Assembly: GCA_015680685.1 (NCBI GenBank)
Contig: MNCI01018862.1
Span: 1 to 29,091 of the forward strand
Source of the DNA: Gnetum montanum
Taxonomy: Eukaryota; Streptophyta; Gnetopsida; Gnetales; Gnetaceae
DNA: 29,091 bases
Direction: 5' to 3'
Position 1 is the stretch's first letter, and the number at the start of each line of letters is the position of its first letter. The notes under the pieces are model-generated. The model saw only the letters and a list, made by a program, of their open reading frames with translations, did not search any database and was not told where the DNA came from. Below are positions 1 through 8,372 of this stretch, piece after piece. Position numbers and translations under genes: made by a program.

Positions 1-46
1 GGGCCCCAATCAAGAGGGAAGGAGCTCCTATCACTATGGTGTCATC

Positions 47-161
47 AAGGAAAATCCTCCTACTGATGAGAAGGACATTTTTGGAGATGAAGAAGAGTCT
101 CNTAAGGAAAATCCTCCTACTGATGAGAAGGACATTTTTGGAGATGAAGAAGAGTCTCCTA
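47..161 (+). repeat. 57-bp in-frame direct duplication spanning an N
   Basis: Bases 47-101 recur exactly at 104-158, a 57-base period (19 codons), with the undetermined base 102 between them. If N102 is C, the match extends to TCTCCTA in both copies. A coding tandem repeat and an uncollapsed assembly overlap are both possible. Confidence 0.9.
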
Positions 162-647
162 TGGATGAAGAGGGTGCTGGTGCCTTGAAAAGAAAGCACC
201 AGCAAATAAAGAGGAAGCTCACCTCGAGCAAAAAGGGACCTCTGCCTGAGGTCCCTCTGCTGAACATAGTTTAGCATCGGGGGAGCGGACGAATGCAAAG
301 GGTGCTACCATAGTCTTGAGTCAGAAAGGATAGGAACTTTAATTAGACACTGGTGAGTTTGACAATATATTCGATGATATATCAATGGGCGATACCCCCA
401 TTATCAACCCTGAGGGTTTACTCGATAGGAGCCCTCACACTGTCATTTGCGTTACTCATAGCTTCATTGTAGTCTATCTTGGTCATTACTGATGAGTTTA
501 GTTGCATGACAGAGACCACTGTTAATGCTGTAGGACCTCCTCTGATTCTCCTGGAACCATGGGCCAAGACCCTCGACAAACTTACATTCATGCAAGGGGT
601 CATCAATGACATTATCAATCGTCTTAGGCAGGTCGATCCTGAAGTGG

Positions 648-754
648 GTGAGTAAAGTAGCTATGCTAGGATTTTTAAGGTTGCTACGCTAGATGTCTTA
701 AGCTGCTAATTTTGCTACGCTAATGTGACTGATGCGTTCTTTGTGTGGTCACAG
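648..754 (+). other. Predicted intron 1 of the antisense pseudogene
   Basis: The donor GTGAGT follows codon sequence GAA GTG G, and the acceptor ACAG precedes CC TCT CGA. Joining 647 to 755 rebuilds an Ala codon and continues the reading frame without a stop across the junction (PEVG, then SRLKWDPK), so the intron is phase 1. Inside it, GCTACGCTA occurs twice and a GCTATGCTA variant once. This motif is also the repeated core of LTR-B. Confidence 0.6.
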
Positions 755-1027
755 CCTCTCGACTCAAATGGGACCCTAAACAGGTGTTAAAATTTGATGT
801 TGTGCCTACATTCCCACTTGAAGTGGCCGAGGTGCCTCATCACATATACGATGAGGCTAGCAAATGTCCTTTGCACTCAACACCCTCCTTGTGGGAGTGT
901 AGGCGCATCAATGAGGACCTGTGAAAATGGGTCCAAAGGACTAAGAAAGAGAAGGCTAACTTGAACACGAAAGTAGGAGATCTCAGATCTAGGAGCGAGT
1001 TCCTCATGGCCCATGATACTAATGATG

Positions 1028-1092
1028 GTAGGTGGTAGATGGATGTGATAGATAATGTAGGTATTGGATAGTCATGTGGTGCAACAACGCAG
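1028..1092 (+). other. Predicted intron 2 of the antisense pseudogene
   Basis: The donor GTAGGT at 1028 and acceptor CGCAG ending at 1092 link the frame of DTND (to 1027) with the frame of TQEIIEH (from 1095), again in phase 1. At 65 bases it is short for a plant intron, and the read-through sequence contains stops. The evidence is frame bridging only, so a frameshift at the same place remains possible. Confidence 0.45.
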
Positions 1093-1578
1093 CCACCCAG
1101 GAAATAATAGAACACTAGATGTAGATGGACTTGTTGTCCCAGAAGAACTAGGACTAAAAAGACTACAGCGCCAGAGTCTACGAGTGGGGCCAGTCCCAAA
1201 AAAATCATAAATACATACATAAACTGGAATGTGCCACCTACCATAAACCATACCGAGATGCTTCAGTGAAGGTGTTTACCTATGAAGCATTCGTGAATGC
1301 CATCGGTGCTCTTGAGGGTTACAACAAGTTCATGGAGCAAGTGACGGTCAGTAAGTTGCCTGAATGGAAAGTGGACCTTCCCACAGGTGATACCGCTACT
1401 GCCTCCTTTTCTCCAGGACCACCGAGATGGATGACCATCGAAAAAGAGAAAGCTGCTACAAATGCTAAACCAAGTGAAAGGCATTAGGAAAATATCGAGG
1501 AGGAGGAGGTTTGGCACCACCTCAAGCTCATTTTGGATTGCATACCCTTTGAGGCGGATGCAAGGTTATCTCAGGTTA

Positions 1579-1663
1579 GTAACTTTCTACTATGGAAAAT
1601 GCTTATGTTTATTCTAGCTTGCATGTGTTGCTCTAGCTAACTACTTCACTTTTTACAATGCAG
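1579..1663 (+). other. Predicted intron 3 of the antisense pseudogene
   Basis: A donor GTAACT at 1579 and acceptor TTTTACAATGCAG ending at 1663 join codon base A1578 to AT at 1664-1665. The frame then runs open through a Glu/Asp-rich tail to TGA at 1801-1803. An alternative donor four bases upstream (1575) would give a TAG soon after the junction, so the phase-1 donor is preferred. The acceptor has a pyrimidine-rich lead. Confidence 0.55.
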
Positions 1664-1983
1664 ATTCTGGAAGAAGGCGCAAGGCCGTAGAGGGCAAAAA
1701 TGAAGAGGTAGAAGAAGGTAGTGCAATGGAAGGAAATATGGAAGAGAATGATGTAGGAGTAAATGATGCATGTGAAGATGATGTGGGTGAAGATGATCCA
1801 TGATGGCATAGGGCTTTTAAAATTTTTAATTTTTTGCAAAACTATTGAAAACATTGTTTAAGTGACAAAAGATTTAAATGGAAAAGGAGAATTTTGAAAA
1901 TGAAATTGGTTCTATGCTGGCTTATGCATTGTCTATGTGATTGATTTCATGTTAAGCTTTCTTTTTCGATGTTTTAGTTTTAC

Positions 1984-2171
1984 ACCATTTCGTGCCATGA
2001 CTAATTTTAGGCCATTTTGGGTCCTTGCTAGTTTTAGGCCATTTCAGGCCATCGGATGGTAGCGTAATTTTAAGCCATTTTGGGCCATCACTAGTTTTAG
2101 GCCATTTCAGGCCTTTGGTAGTTTCAGGCCATTTCGGGCCTTTGCTAGTTTTAGGCCATTTTGGGCCTTGG
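1984..2171. repeat. 27-bp tandem array in the 3' region of element C
   Basis: The core GCCATTT begins at 1984 (as ACCATTT), 2011, 2038, 2074, 2101, 2128 and 2155, giving spacings of 27, 27, 36, 27, 27 and 27 bases. The unit reads roughly TTTTAGGCCATTTCGGGCCT plus a short tail. Two related units occur in element A at about 11870-11930 in the same orientation relative to that element (GGCCTTAAACTAGCA). The array therefore belongs to the retrotransposon family rather than to the neighbouring pseudogene. The stretch 2172-2315 shows no gene. Confidence 0.85.
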
Positions 2172-2315
2172 CATGGTAAAGAAGTGATACACTAACAGTT
2201 TAAAGAATGGCTAAGTAGTACCTAGCATAGATGGATGGATGAAAACAAAAAGGTGGTAAATGTACAAAAGATGCCAACTAGTCAAGAAGCAGTGGGGTTG
2301 CTACACTATGCGTAA

Positions 2316-3200
2316 CTACTTCTTAACCCATTGTGGATTGGGTGAGGCGTAAGGTCGAGACACTTTGCTATGGCCTTCATCTACATCATTGTCCTCTGCT
2401 TGGAAGGACAACTCAACCCACGCATTTTCATTTTCTGAACCAGCATGTTGAGTCGACTCTTTTGCTAGATGGTTAGTATCTATGAAGATGAGCATTTCAT
2501 TGTTAGGGGTTATGAACTCTGAGCCCTGTTCCATATCGGCGTTGTTGATTGCTTGTGTTGCTACCTCATCGCCATGGATTACCACCTCCCTACCTGCATA
2601 GGATAAGTGGATCTCCTGATGAATGGTTGAAGAGATAGCCCCAAGTTGTGCTAACCATGACCTCCCCAAGATTAGGTTAATCTCAAGCATCTCTTCAACC
2701 ATGATAAACATTGCATTGGTGGGGAACTAGTCTCCTACCACAAAGACAATGTGGACCATGCCTTTCACCACAACCCTTGCCCCATTAAACAAATTTAAGC
2801 ATGATGTTGTTGTGGGTCTAATCTGGTCGACCAAACCTAGCTTATCCACAATAGGGAAAGGGATGACGTTTGTAGCAGCCCCATCATCGACGTGTACCCT
2901 TCGAATCTTATGTCGGTTGACTTGAATTATGATGAACAGGGGTGTTGTGGTCACCTGACCATTCTTAGGGTCTTCCCTAATGGAATCATCACAAAAATTC
3001 AATTGGGATAGCTTTAGTTCTGCAGGTGCAGAAGGAAGCATGATCAAGTGGATTGCTTTCTCTTCCGCCAACATGGTATTGTCAACCGGAATTTACGCTA
3101 ACATGCGGACCAAAGCCTCATGGTGTGCGGTAGCTATCATGATCAGGTCATACAGGCTCAGCATAATATTTTTCTATTTCAGAGCCTGCTTGACCTGAGT
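2316..3200 (-). pseudogene. Element C retroviral-type aspartic protease, decayed
   Basis: The protease would cut the polyprotein during particle maturation. The frame around 3130-3010 carries LAEEKAIHLIMLPSAPAEL. The active-site region is VHVDDGAATNVIPFPIVDKL (about 2900), in the position of the family's D-S/T-G-A motif. The flap region follows to about 2727, then a stop, and the C-terminal signature EINLILGRSWLAQLGAISS at about 2690-2630 corresponds to the usual ILGR-x-W/P-L. The order and nearly every segment match the element A protease, and the frame ends in WVKK next to 3' non-coding sequence rather than leading into RT. At least one stop/frameshift (2712-2727) breaks it. Whether DDG is original to the family or a mutation cannot be told here. 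Confidence 0.8.
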
Positions 3201-5825
3201 GAGAGCATTTAGAAGGTCTTGGCCACCTTCTTATTTTTTACTTTTCTCCTCTTCTATTTATCCTAGGAGATGAATTTCTTGAGGAGAGCTAATCTCGGGT
3301 CTGGGTTTAGACCCTTTTGGATGTAGATATAGGGGGTGAGGACATAGGCTTGGAACTACCTGGTGCGGTACTTTCCTTTGATGTCTCACCCGTGAAATGC
3401 ACTTCTCGTTTCTTAGGATGAGAAGACTATAAAGCTTCCTTATGTAGGATGGGGGCTATTGAATGGCTTGGCCCCCTAATGATGAATGGTGCTAACGATA
3501 TTACTATGCACAATGGTGGGGTTCTAATAATATATGGTGTAGGGGTGGATGCCTGGGGAGGGATTCTCATGACAAAAGGTTACTGCAAAGTTTGATTAGC
3601 CATTTGTGGTACTGGTGTGCTACACTGAGGCACAGAGACCACAAACAGTTGCTGAGGCAATTTAGGATTGTTGTCAATGCGAATGGTGTTAATAATGTAA
3701 CCAACATTTTTGGTGTTGACAAGATCCATGTAAACATGTAGGGATTGATTCTCGGGATGCACTAGGTTACTTTCGTCTAGCACCAGTTTTCCTTGATCAA
3801 TCATCCTTTGGATGTTGTCTTTCAATGCCATGCAGTAATCCATATTATGACCACACTATTGATGGTAGTCATAGAACCACTCTAGCTTGAAACCCTTAGG
3901 AACTGGGGCCTCATTGGGCAAGGCCAAGGAGGGGTTCCTAAGGATTTTGCAGTACCATTGATGTTTCTTAGATTCCTCCTCTGACATCTACTTATGTTGG
4001 ATGTACCCTACTGCCAATAATTACTTCAGAAGATCTGAAGGCTTCACAGGAAATGGGTTGTACTTTGAGTGATCCTTACGCTCAAAGTTTGGTTTAGGTA
4101 GTGCGAATGTTTCAAGTGTAGATGTAGAAGGTTGTGGTGCATTGCCCTATTTGGGCATGGGGTTAGTTGCATGTGTGGTCGGTTTCTTATTATTCTTGTT
4201 ACTACTGTTGTTGGGTTTGGGTTTGGCCTCATTTGCCATAGTGGCCACTGTGGTTGTTGCGGCCTTACCCTTGTTCTTGTCCTTCTTCATGAAGGTGTTA
4301 TTGTATGCAATGTAGGTTTGGTCTTTGCTTACCTCAGCCGCATCTTATATGCTCTTAGTCTAGGCAGAAGCCTGACTAAGAGTGCATGGTGCAAGGTAGT
4401 ATAGCTTAGACTTAATAAAGTCATTAACTGCATCCTTAAAGATGGCTAGCAAATGGGCCTCTACGATAGGCTCACAGATTTTGTTAAGGGTCACACTCCA
4501 ACGTTGGATGAACTTCTGGACTAGTTCCAGTAGATCTTGTTTTACGCTCATCAACCGATCCAGCATGATCTTTGGTTTCAACTTATACTTGAAACACATC
4601 ACAAACTGGGTTAGAAGCTCCTCTAGGATTGATATGGAGAAGCATGGGAGTGTGTGGTACCAATCTAGGGCTTTTCCTGTCAGAGACATGGCAAAGACAT
4701 GGATGATCGTATGTGGCCATTGTTGCAGAAAAAGGGACTCAGACCTAAATGTAACAATATGTGAATTAGGATCTCCCTCCTAGTTGTATTTCCTGAAACG
4801 GGGCAGTGACATCCATGGGGGTAACGTTAGTGTAGGGACTACCAGGTTGATGGGATCATCGTAGTAGAAGTCCATGGCTTGTACCGTATCATACTTGACA
4901 GCCTTGAGGAATTTTATTTCCGTAGTAAGGGTCTGTATAAATTGGAACACTTGATCTAGACCTGGGGATGATATAGATGATTGGGGAACTGCTCGGGTAG
5001 CTCCCATCTATGGCGTGGCAGAGGTAGCAACATGATCCATAAGCAGTGCTGTTGGGGCAGCCCCTGAGAATGGTGCTTCTTGTGCTATCAACCACCTGGC
5101 AGGTGATGCTGTTGGAGTAGCATCCATGGGTTGTGCTATAGGGTAGTTCATTTGTGTGGCCGATGGGATAGACCTGAGTCCCACACTAGGTTGTACCATT
5201 TGCAGAACTTGATGGGTTTTTTGGCTAGCATAGTGAGACATCTGTGACAATTGCAAAATAGGAGGAGAAGTAAATGGGCTCCACCATGTAGATAGGCCTG
5301 GACCTACCTCTAATGGTGGTACATGTGTAGACATAGGAATGGATGCAGAGATTGTGTGCAACTGTGAGGTAGAGGTAGTGTGAACATATGGCAGGGTGGC
5401 CGTAACAAATGTGTGATATGCTAAGGGAATAGGTTGAGGAATAGTCTACGGTGGGGTAGTGGCCAAGAATGAAATAGGGGAATGGATGTATTGATGCATC
5501 AAGGTTATGGCATGGCTACCCGTCGCTGATGCAATCACAGTTTGCGATGGTGTGGACATGATCACGAAGGGGACAGTGGTATAGAGCAGGTTTGCCCAAA
5601 AGGATGGGGTGGGAGGAATCGTGGTAGGGTTGGTTTGATCCCCCTTATCAGATTGGGAATCCAATTCCTCCTGTCCTTCCTGAAAAGCCTCATCATGGTG
5701 AGACGTTGTATCTTACAGCTCCCTAGACCTAATGACCTGGATCAGCAAATCTATAAGCCATTGGTTCATTTGCGTTAAAGGGATTAAAACACTAGGAGTG
5801 GGAACAAACTCTCTCCCATCATAGT
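3201..5825 (-). pseudogene. Element C gag, broken, lacking its first ~40 codons
   Basis: This is the capsid/nucleocapsid precursor of a Ty3/gypsy element. The frame is open right up to the junction: its first residues (YDGREFVPTPSVLIPL) align with element A gag from about codon 42 (YKGGHEFTPLAFDIIPL), so the N-terminus has been removed. A Pro/Ser/Thr-rich region follows (about 5700-5010). The gag core lies at 4360-5007 (ALDWYHTL; LLTQFVMCFKYKLKP; SVTLNKICEP), joined by frameshifts. Near 3830-3890 a zinc-knuckle-like segment reads FYDYHQ-stop-CGHNMDYC. The linker at about 3480-3650 repeats an FVxxxP motif (LFVVSVPQ, PFVMRIPPQ, PYIIRTPP, PFIIRGPS). Several stops and frameshifts make it non-functional. 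Plus-strand reading frames here are shadows. Confidence 0.8.
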
Positions 5826-5950
5826 TTAAACACCACTAATTTTATCCTAGCACTTTAAAATGAGAATGACTCAAGCCCTTTCGAAGTTTCAAGAGGCAAA
5901 ATTTGGCTAAGGCATGGAGCTCACACCTAGCTTGCCCAGGCCAGCTTGCT

Positions 5951-6765
5951 CACGCTGTGAAGCTAGCTTGCCCTCAGTGTGAGCAACTCCAGTAGCTTTA
6001 AAATCAAGTCAAAATGGTCCAAATATGAAGGATCAAGCTATCCTAAAGAGCCACTAATGTCCACTGCAAGTTTCAGCATTCAGGAGTTTAAATTTCAAGT
6101 CAAATGATGTAGATTTCCACACTCATGCTACAGGTCATGCTGCAGCGTGCGTCCAACATGACAGACTTATACAACCTCAAAATTGAGTTAAAATGACTTG
6201 ATTTCAAGGGTGTAAGTTGTCCTTAGGGTTCACTAGTAATAACTATGGGTCCCAGCCTCTAGAATGTTACATTTCGGGCCCAAAATTGAGAGTTTTAAGA
6301 AGTTTTCTTGAAGTCACACTGCAGGTCACGCTGTAGTGTGAGTCTAGCGTGACCTGCCAAAAGTGGCTCTGAACAAGACACATTCAGGCTCAAATTTTGA
6401 CTTGCAGAGTCAAACATAGGCAAAAAACTGTTACACCCAAGAAATAGGCTTCAGAAATTCAAAAATTGGCATGAAACGTGTCATTCTCCTTAGGTCACAT
6501 TGAAGGTCATGCTGCAGCATGAGTCCAGTGTGACCTGTCCAAAATAGCTCCAAATAAGACACATTCAAATTCAAATTCAAATTTCAGATCACTCTCAAGG
6601 TTAGACACATTCAGGGAAATGGTTTCATTCAAGGAACAGGCTTCAAAAATCAAAATTTGGTGTCAATTATCTCATTTTATCTCACTCCGACTGAGGTCAC
6701 ACTGAGGAGCACGCCCAGCATGATTGCCTAGCATGAGTGTCTACTGGATGCCCAGCATGAGTGCA
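5951..6765. repeat. Regularly spaced palindromes in element A LTR (U3 part)
   Basis: Imperfect palindromes built on CACGCTGCAGCGTG are centred near 5955 (CACGCTGTGA), 6142 (CATGCTGCAGCGTG), 6333 (CACGCTGTAGTGTG), 6515 (CATGCTGCAGCATG) and 6706 (degenerate). The spacings are about 187, 191, 182 and 191 bases. Each is flanked by GGTCAC or GTGACC arms, which extends the dyad. Intervening sequence such as CCTTAGGGTTCA and CAAATTCAAAT shows little repetition, so the motif is conserved more than its spacers. The 3' LTR has counterparts near 13816, 13990, 14181, 14363 and 14560. Confidence 0.75.
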
Positions 6766-7136
6766 AGTAGACACATCTCAAAAGCCATAGAAACACTCGA
6801 ATTAGTATCCTACAGTGGTCAAAGTGGTCAAATCAAAGATCCATAAGTCTCAAGCGAGCTAGAACCAACTTCTTTTGTTGTAAATTAATCATTTCGTTGT
6901 AAATCTTCATCTATGGGCTTGTTAGGCCCTCACTATCTAAATTGTATGTATTTCCATGGGCTTGCGTGACCCTTGCATTGTAAGATACGATGAACCTAGT
7001 CAAGAACATAGCTTTCCAAAACATGTCCAACTCATGCATAGTTGTCCATTGGACATGTGTCTCTTGATCTGCTTTCCTTTCATCTCTGAGCTGTTGCTTC
7101 CATTCTCAAATTCCACACCCGAGCCCAACCTAGTCC

Positions 7137-7144
7137 TATAAATA
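7137..7144 (+). promoter_or_regulatory. TATA box of element A 5' LTR
   Basis: TATAAATA in the context TCCTATAAATACCC, about 1.31 kb into the LTR, is conserved in the 3' LTR at 14985-14992 and, on the minus strand, in LTR-B at 23117-23124. Transcription would start roughly 30 bases downstream and define the U3/R border. Confidence 0.7.
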
Positions 7145-7929
7145 CCCTGTCAATTCACATAAATGAGGTTGGAAATTTTTGAGTTAAATGGCATAGGAAA
7201 CTCAAACCAGCAATCCTTGGGTGCTCGGCACACTTGACTCCTAACATCCAAGCACTTCGAAATACATCACATCACATCACATTACATCATTTCGGGGCTT
7301 GGCACTTGACTTGCCACGTGCAACTACGCTTTGACCTATGCACATCTTTTCTATGCAATACAATATAGTTCATTTTTGCCAACCATTATATTGTTTACTC
7401 TGTTTTACATTTAGTTCACATTTTGTTTACATTTTGATTATGATACCAGTTTAAGTTTACATTTCGTATGTGTTGTTTCATGTTTTAAAATATCAATTAT
7501 GATAAACCCATCGCAAGTCATAGTTTATGCTTAGGGAAGTCCTTGGTTGATTTACGTGCAGACCACCCAAGGTACTCTGCCTTCATTTACTTTTCCAGCT
7601 TGCCCTTGGGCGAAGGCAGGGTTAGCTGTGTCTGCCCAATGATCTTTTGGTGTTTGTTTCCCTTCCAGCCTTACACCAACGATTTAGGTCAGCATAGTAA
7701 ATTGGCACTAGAAGGAGGGCCCTTTGTCTGTTGTTCTCTATTAAAACATTGATCACACTACCTGTCCAAACGCTGCACAGCCAAACACTAAAACTAAGAC
7801 CCAACTAACATTACCAAACGCTGAAACTTGAATCATCTTGCTCACGCTCAGCATGCTCATGCTGAGCCCTTTTCACGCATGCTGAACTTGCTCATACTAG
7901 TTACTCACGTTAACCCCAGACATTCATGC

Positions 7930-8350
7930 TGAGGTCACACATGCTGGCCCAGCCACTTACGCTACAGGCTAGTCACGTTGCACATGCTGCAGGTTAGTCA
8001 TGCTACACACGCTGTAGGCTAGTCACACTACACACGCTGCACATGCTATAGGCTAATCATGCTACACACGCTGCAGGCTGCACAGGCTACAGGTTAGTCA
8101 TGCTACACACATTGTAGGCTAGTCATGCTGCACACACTACAAGCTACACATGCTCCAAGTTAGTCACATTGCACACACTACAGGCCAGTCACATTGCACA
8201 CATTGTGGGCTAGTCACGTTGCACACACTGCGGGCTAGTCACGCTACACACGTTGCAGGCTAGTCACGCTGCACACGTTGTGGGCTAGTCATGCTACACA
8301 CATTGCAAGCTAGTCACACTGCACATGCTGCAGGCTAGTCATGTTGCACA
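7930..8350. repeat. 25-bp tandem array in element A leader
   Basis: The unit is about GGCTAGTCACGCTGCACACGTTGCA. The TAGTC (or CAGTC) step falls at 8161, 8186, 8211, 8236, 8261, 8286, 8311 and 8336, an exact 25-base period, with more degenerate units back to about 7930. The unit contains the CACGCTGCA half of the LTR palindrome. As 25 is not a multiple of three and the array precedes the gag ATG, it is leader, not coding. The stretch 7811-7930 is related, degenerate CACGCTG-rich sequence without a gene. Confidence 0.9.
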
Positions 8351-8372
8351 CTGTCAGCTTGGACACGTTGTC

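Larger units (their letters stand above)
2..1803 (+). pseudogene. Decayed intron-bearing gene, 5' end outside window; function unknown
   Basis: I do not recognise this protein. Translation starts open at base 2, with an acidic repeat (KENPPTDEKDIFGDEEES, twice) and then a Lys/Arg-rich stretch before a TAG at 272. Coding sense resumes in another frame near 355-450 (GEFDNIFDDISMGDTPI) and again from about 500 to 647. Three GT-AG introns (648-754, 1028-1092, 1579-1663) join exons ending at 647, 1027 and 1578 to a last exon at 1664-1803. Each junction keeps the frame, and all three introns are phase 1. Exons 755-1027 and 1093-1578 carry a charged, probably coiled-coil region (KWVQRTKKEKANLNTKVGDL; then KDYSARVYEWGQSQ). 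The last exon is Glu/Asp-rich and ends in TGA at 1801. Of seven in-frame stops from 755 on, five are TAG. It runs opposite to element C and ends about 180 bp from C's 3' repeats. It could be an antisense extra ORF of C or a host gene fragment. Confidence 0.6.
1984..5825 (-). mobile_element. Element C: Ty3/gypsy, Tat-like, gag-protease only, truncated
   Basis: Read on the minus strand, the order is gag (from 5825), zinc-knuckle-like segment, proline-rich linker, protease (to about 2316), then the 27-bp array. No RT, RNase H or integrase lies between protease and array, so pol is missing from the element body and not merely unread. Its 5' end is cut inside gag at 5825, where the plus-strand LTR of element A begins. 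Its 3' LTR is not in the window. Gag and protease match element A throughout. Its own 5' LTR is probably the LTR-B fragment at 15650-16388 (inference). Confidence 0.75.
5826..7810 (+). repeat. Element A 5' LTR (1985 bp)
   Basis: The sequence from AAACACCACTAATTT (5828) through CCCAACTAACA (7810) recurs at 13686-15649. The 3' copy begins with the standard TG (TGAAACACC). The 5' copy has TTAAACACC and ends in CA. It contains five palindromic motifs about 188 bp apart in its first 900 bases, a TATA box at 7137, a short CACAT simple repeat near 7262-7290, and the U5 part. Over the first 190 bases the two LTRs differ at roughly a tenth of positions by eye, mostly transitions, so the insertion is old. 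Confidence 0.92.

Noticed and set aside
840-1520. Minus-strand ORFs at 840-1244 and 1263-1520
   Set aside because: The plus strand has frame-consistent exons here, and the minus reading has no matching family.
4132-4404. Plus-strand ORFs over the gag of element C (also 2980-3198, 4442-4783)
   Set aside because: They are opposite-strand shadows of gag/protease, whose minus-strand reading has clear homologues in element A.
7262-7290. CACAT simple repeat as telomere-like or satellite sequence
   Set aside because: It is a few units only, within the LTR, and partly lost in the other LTR copy.
7930-8350. Possible CRISPR array (25-bp repeats)
   Set aside because: Units are contiguous with no unique spacers, and the DNA is a plant retrotransposon leader.
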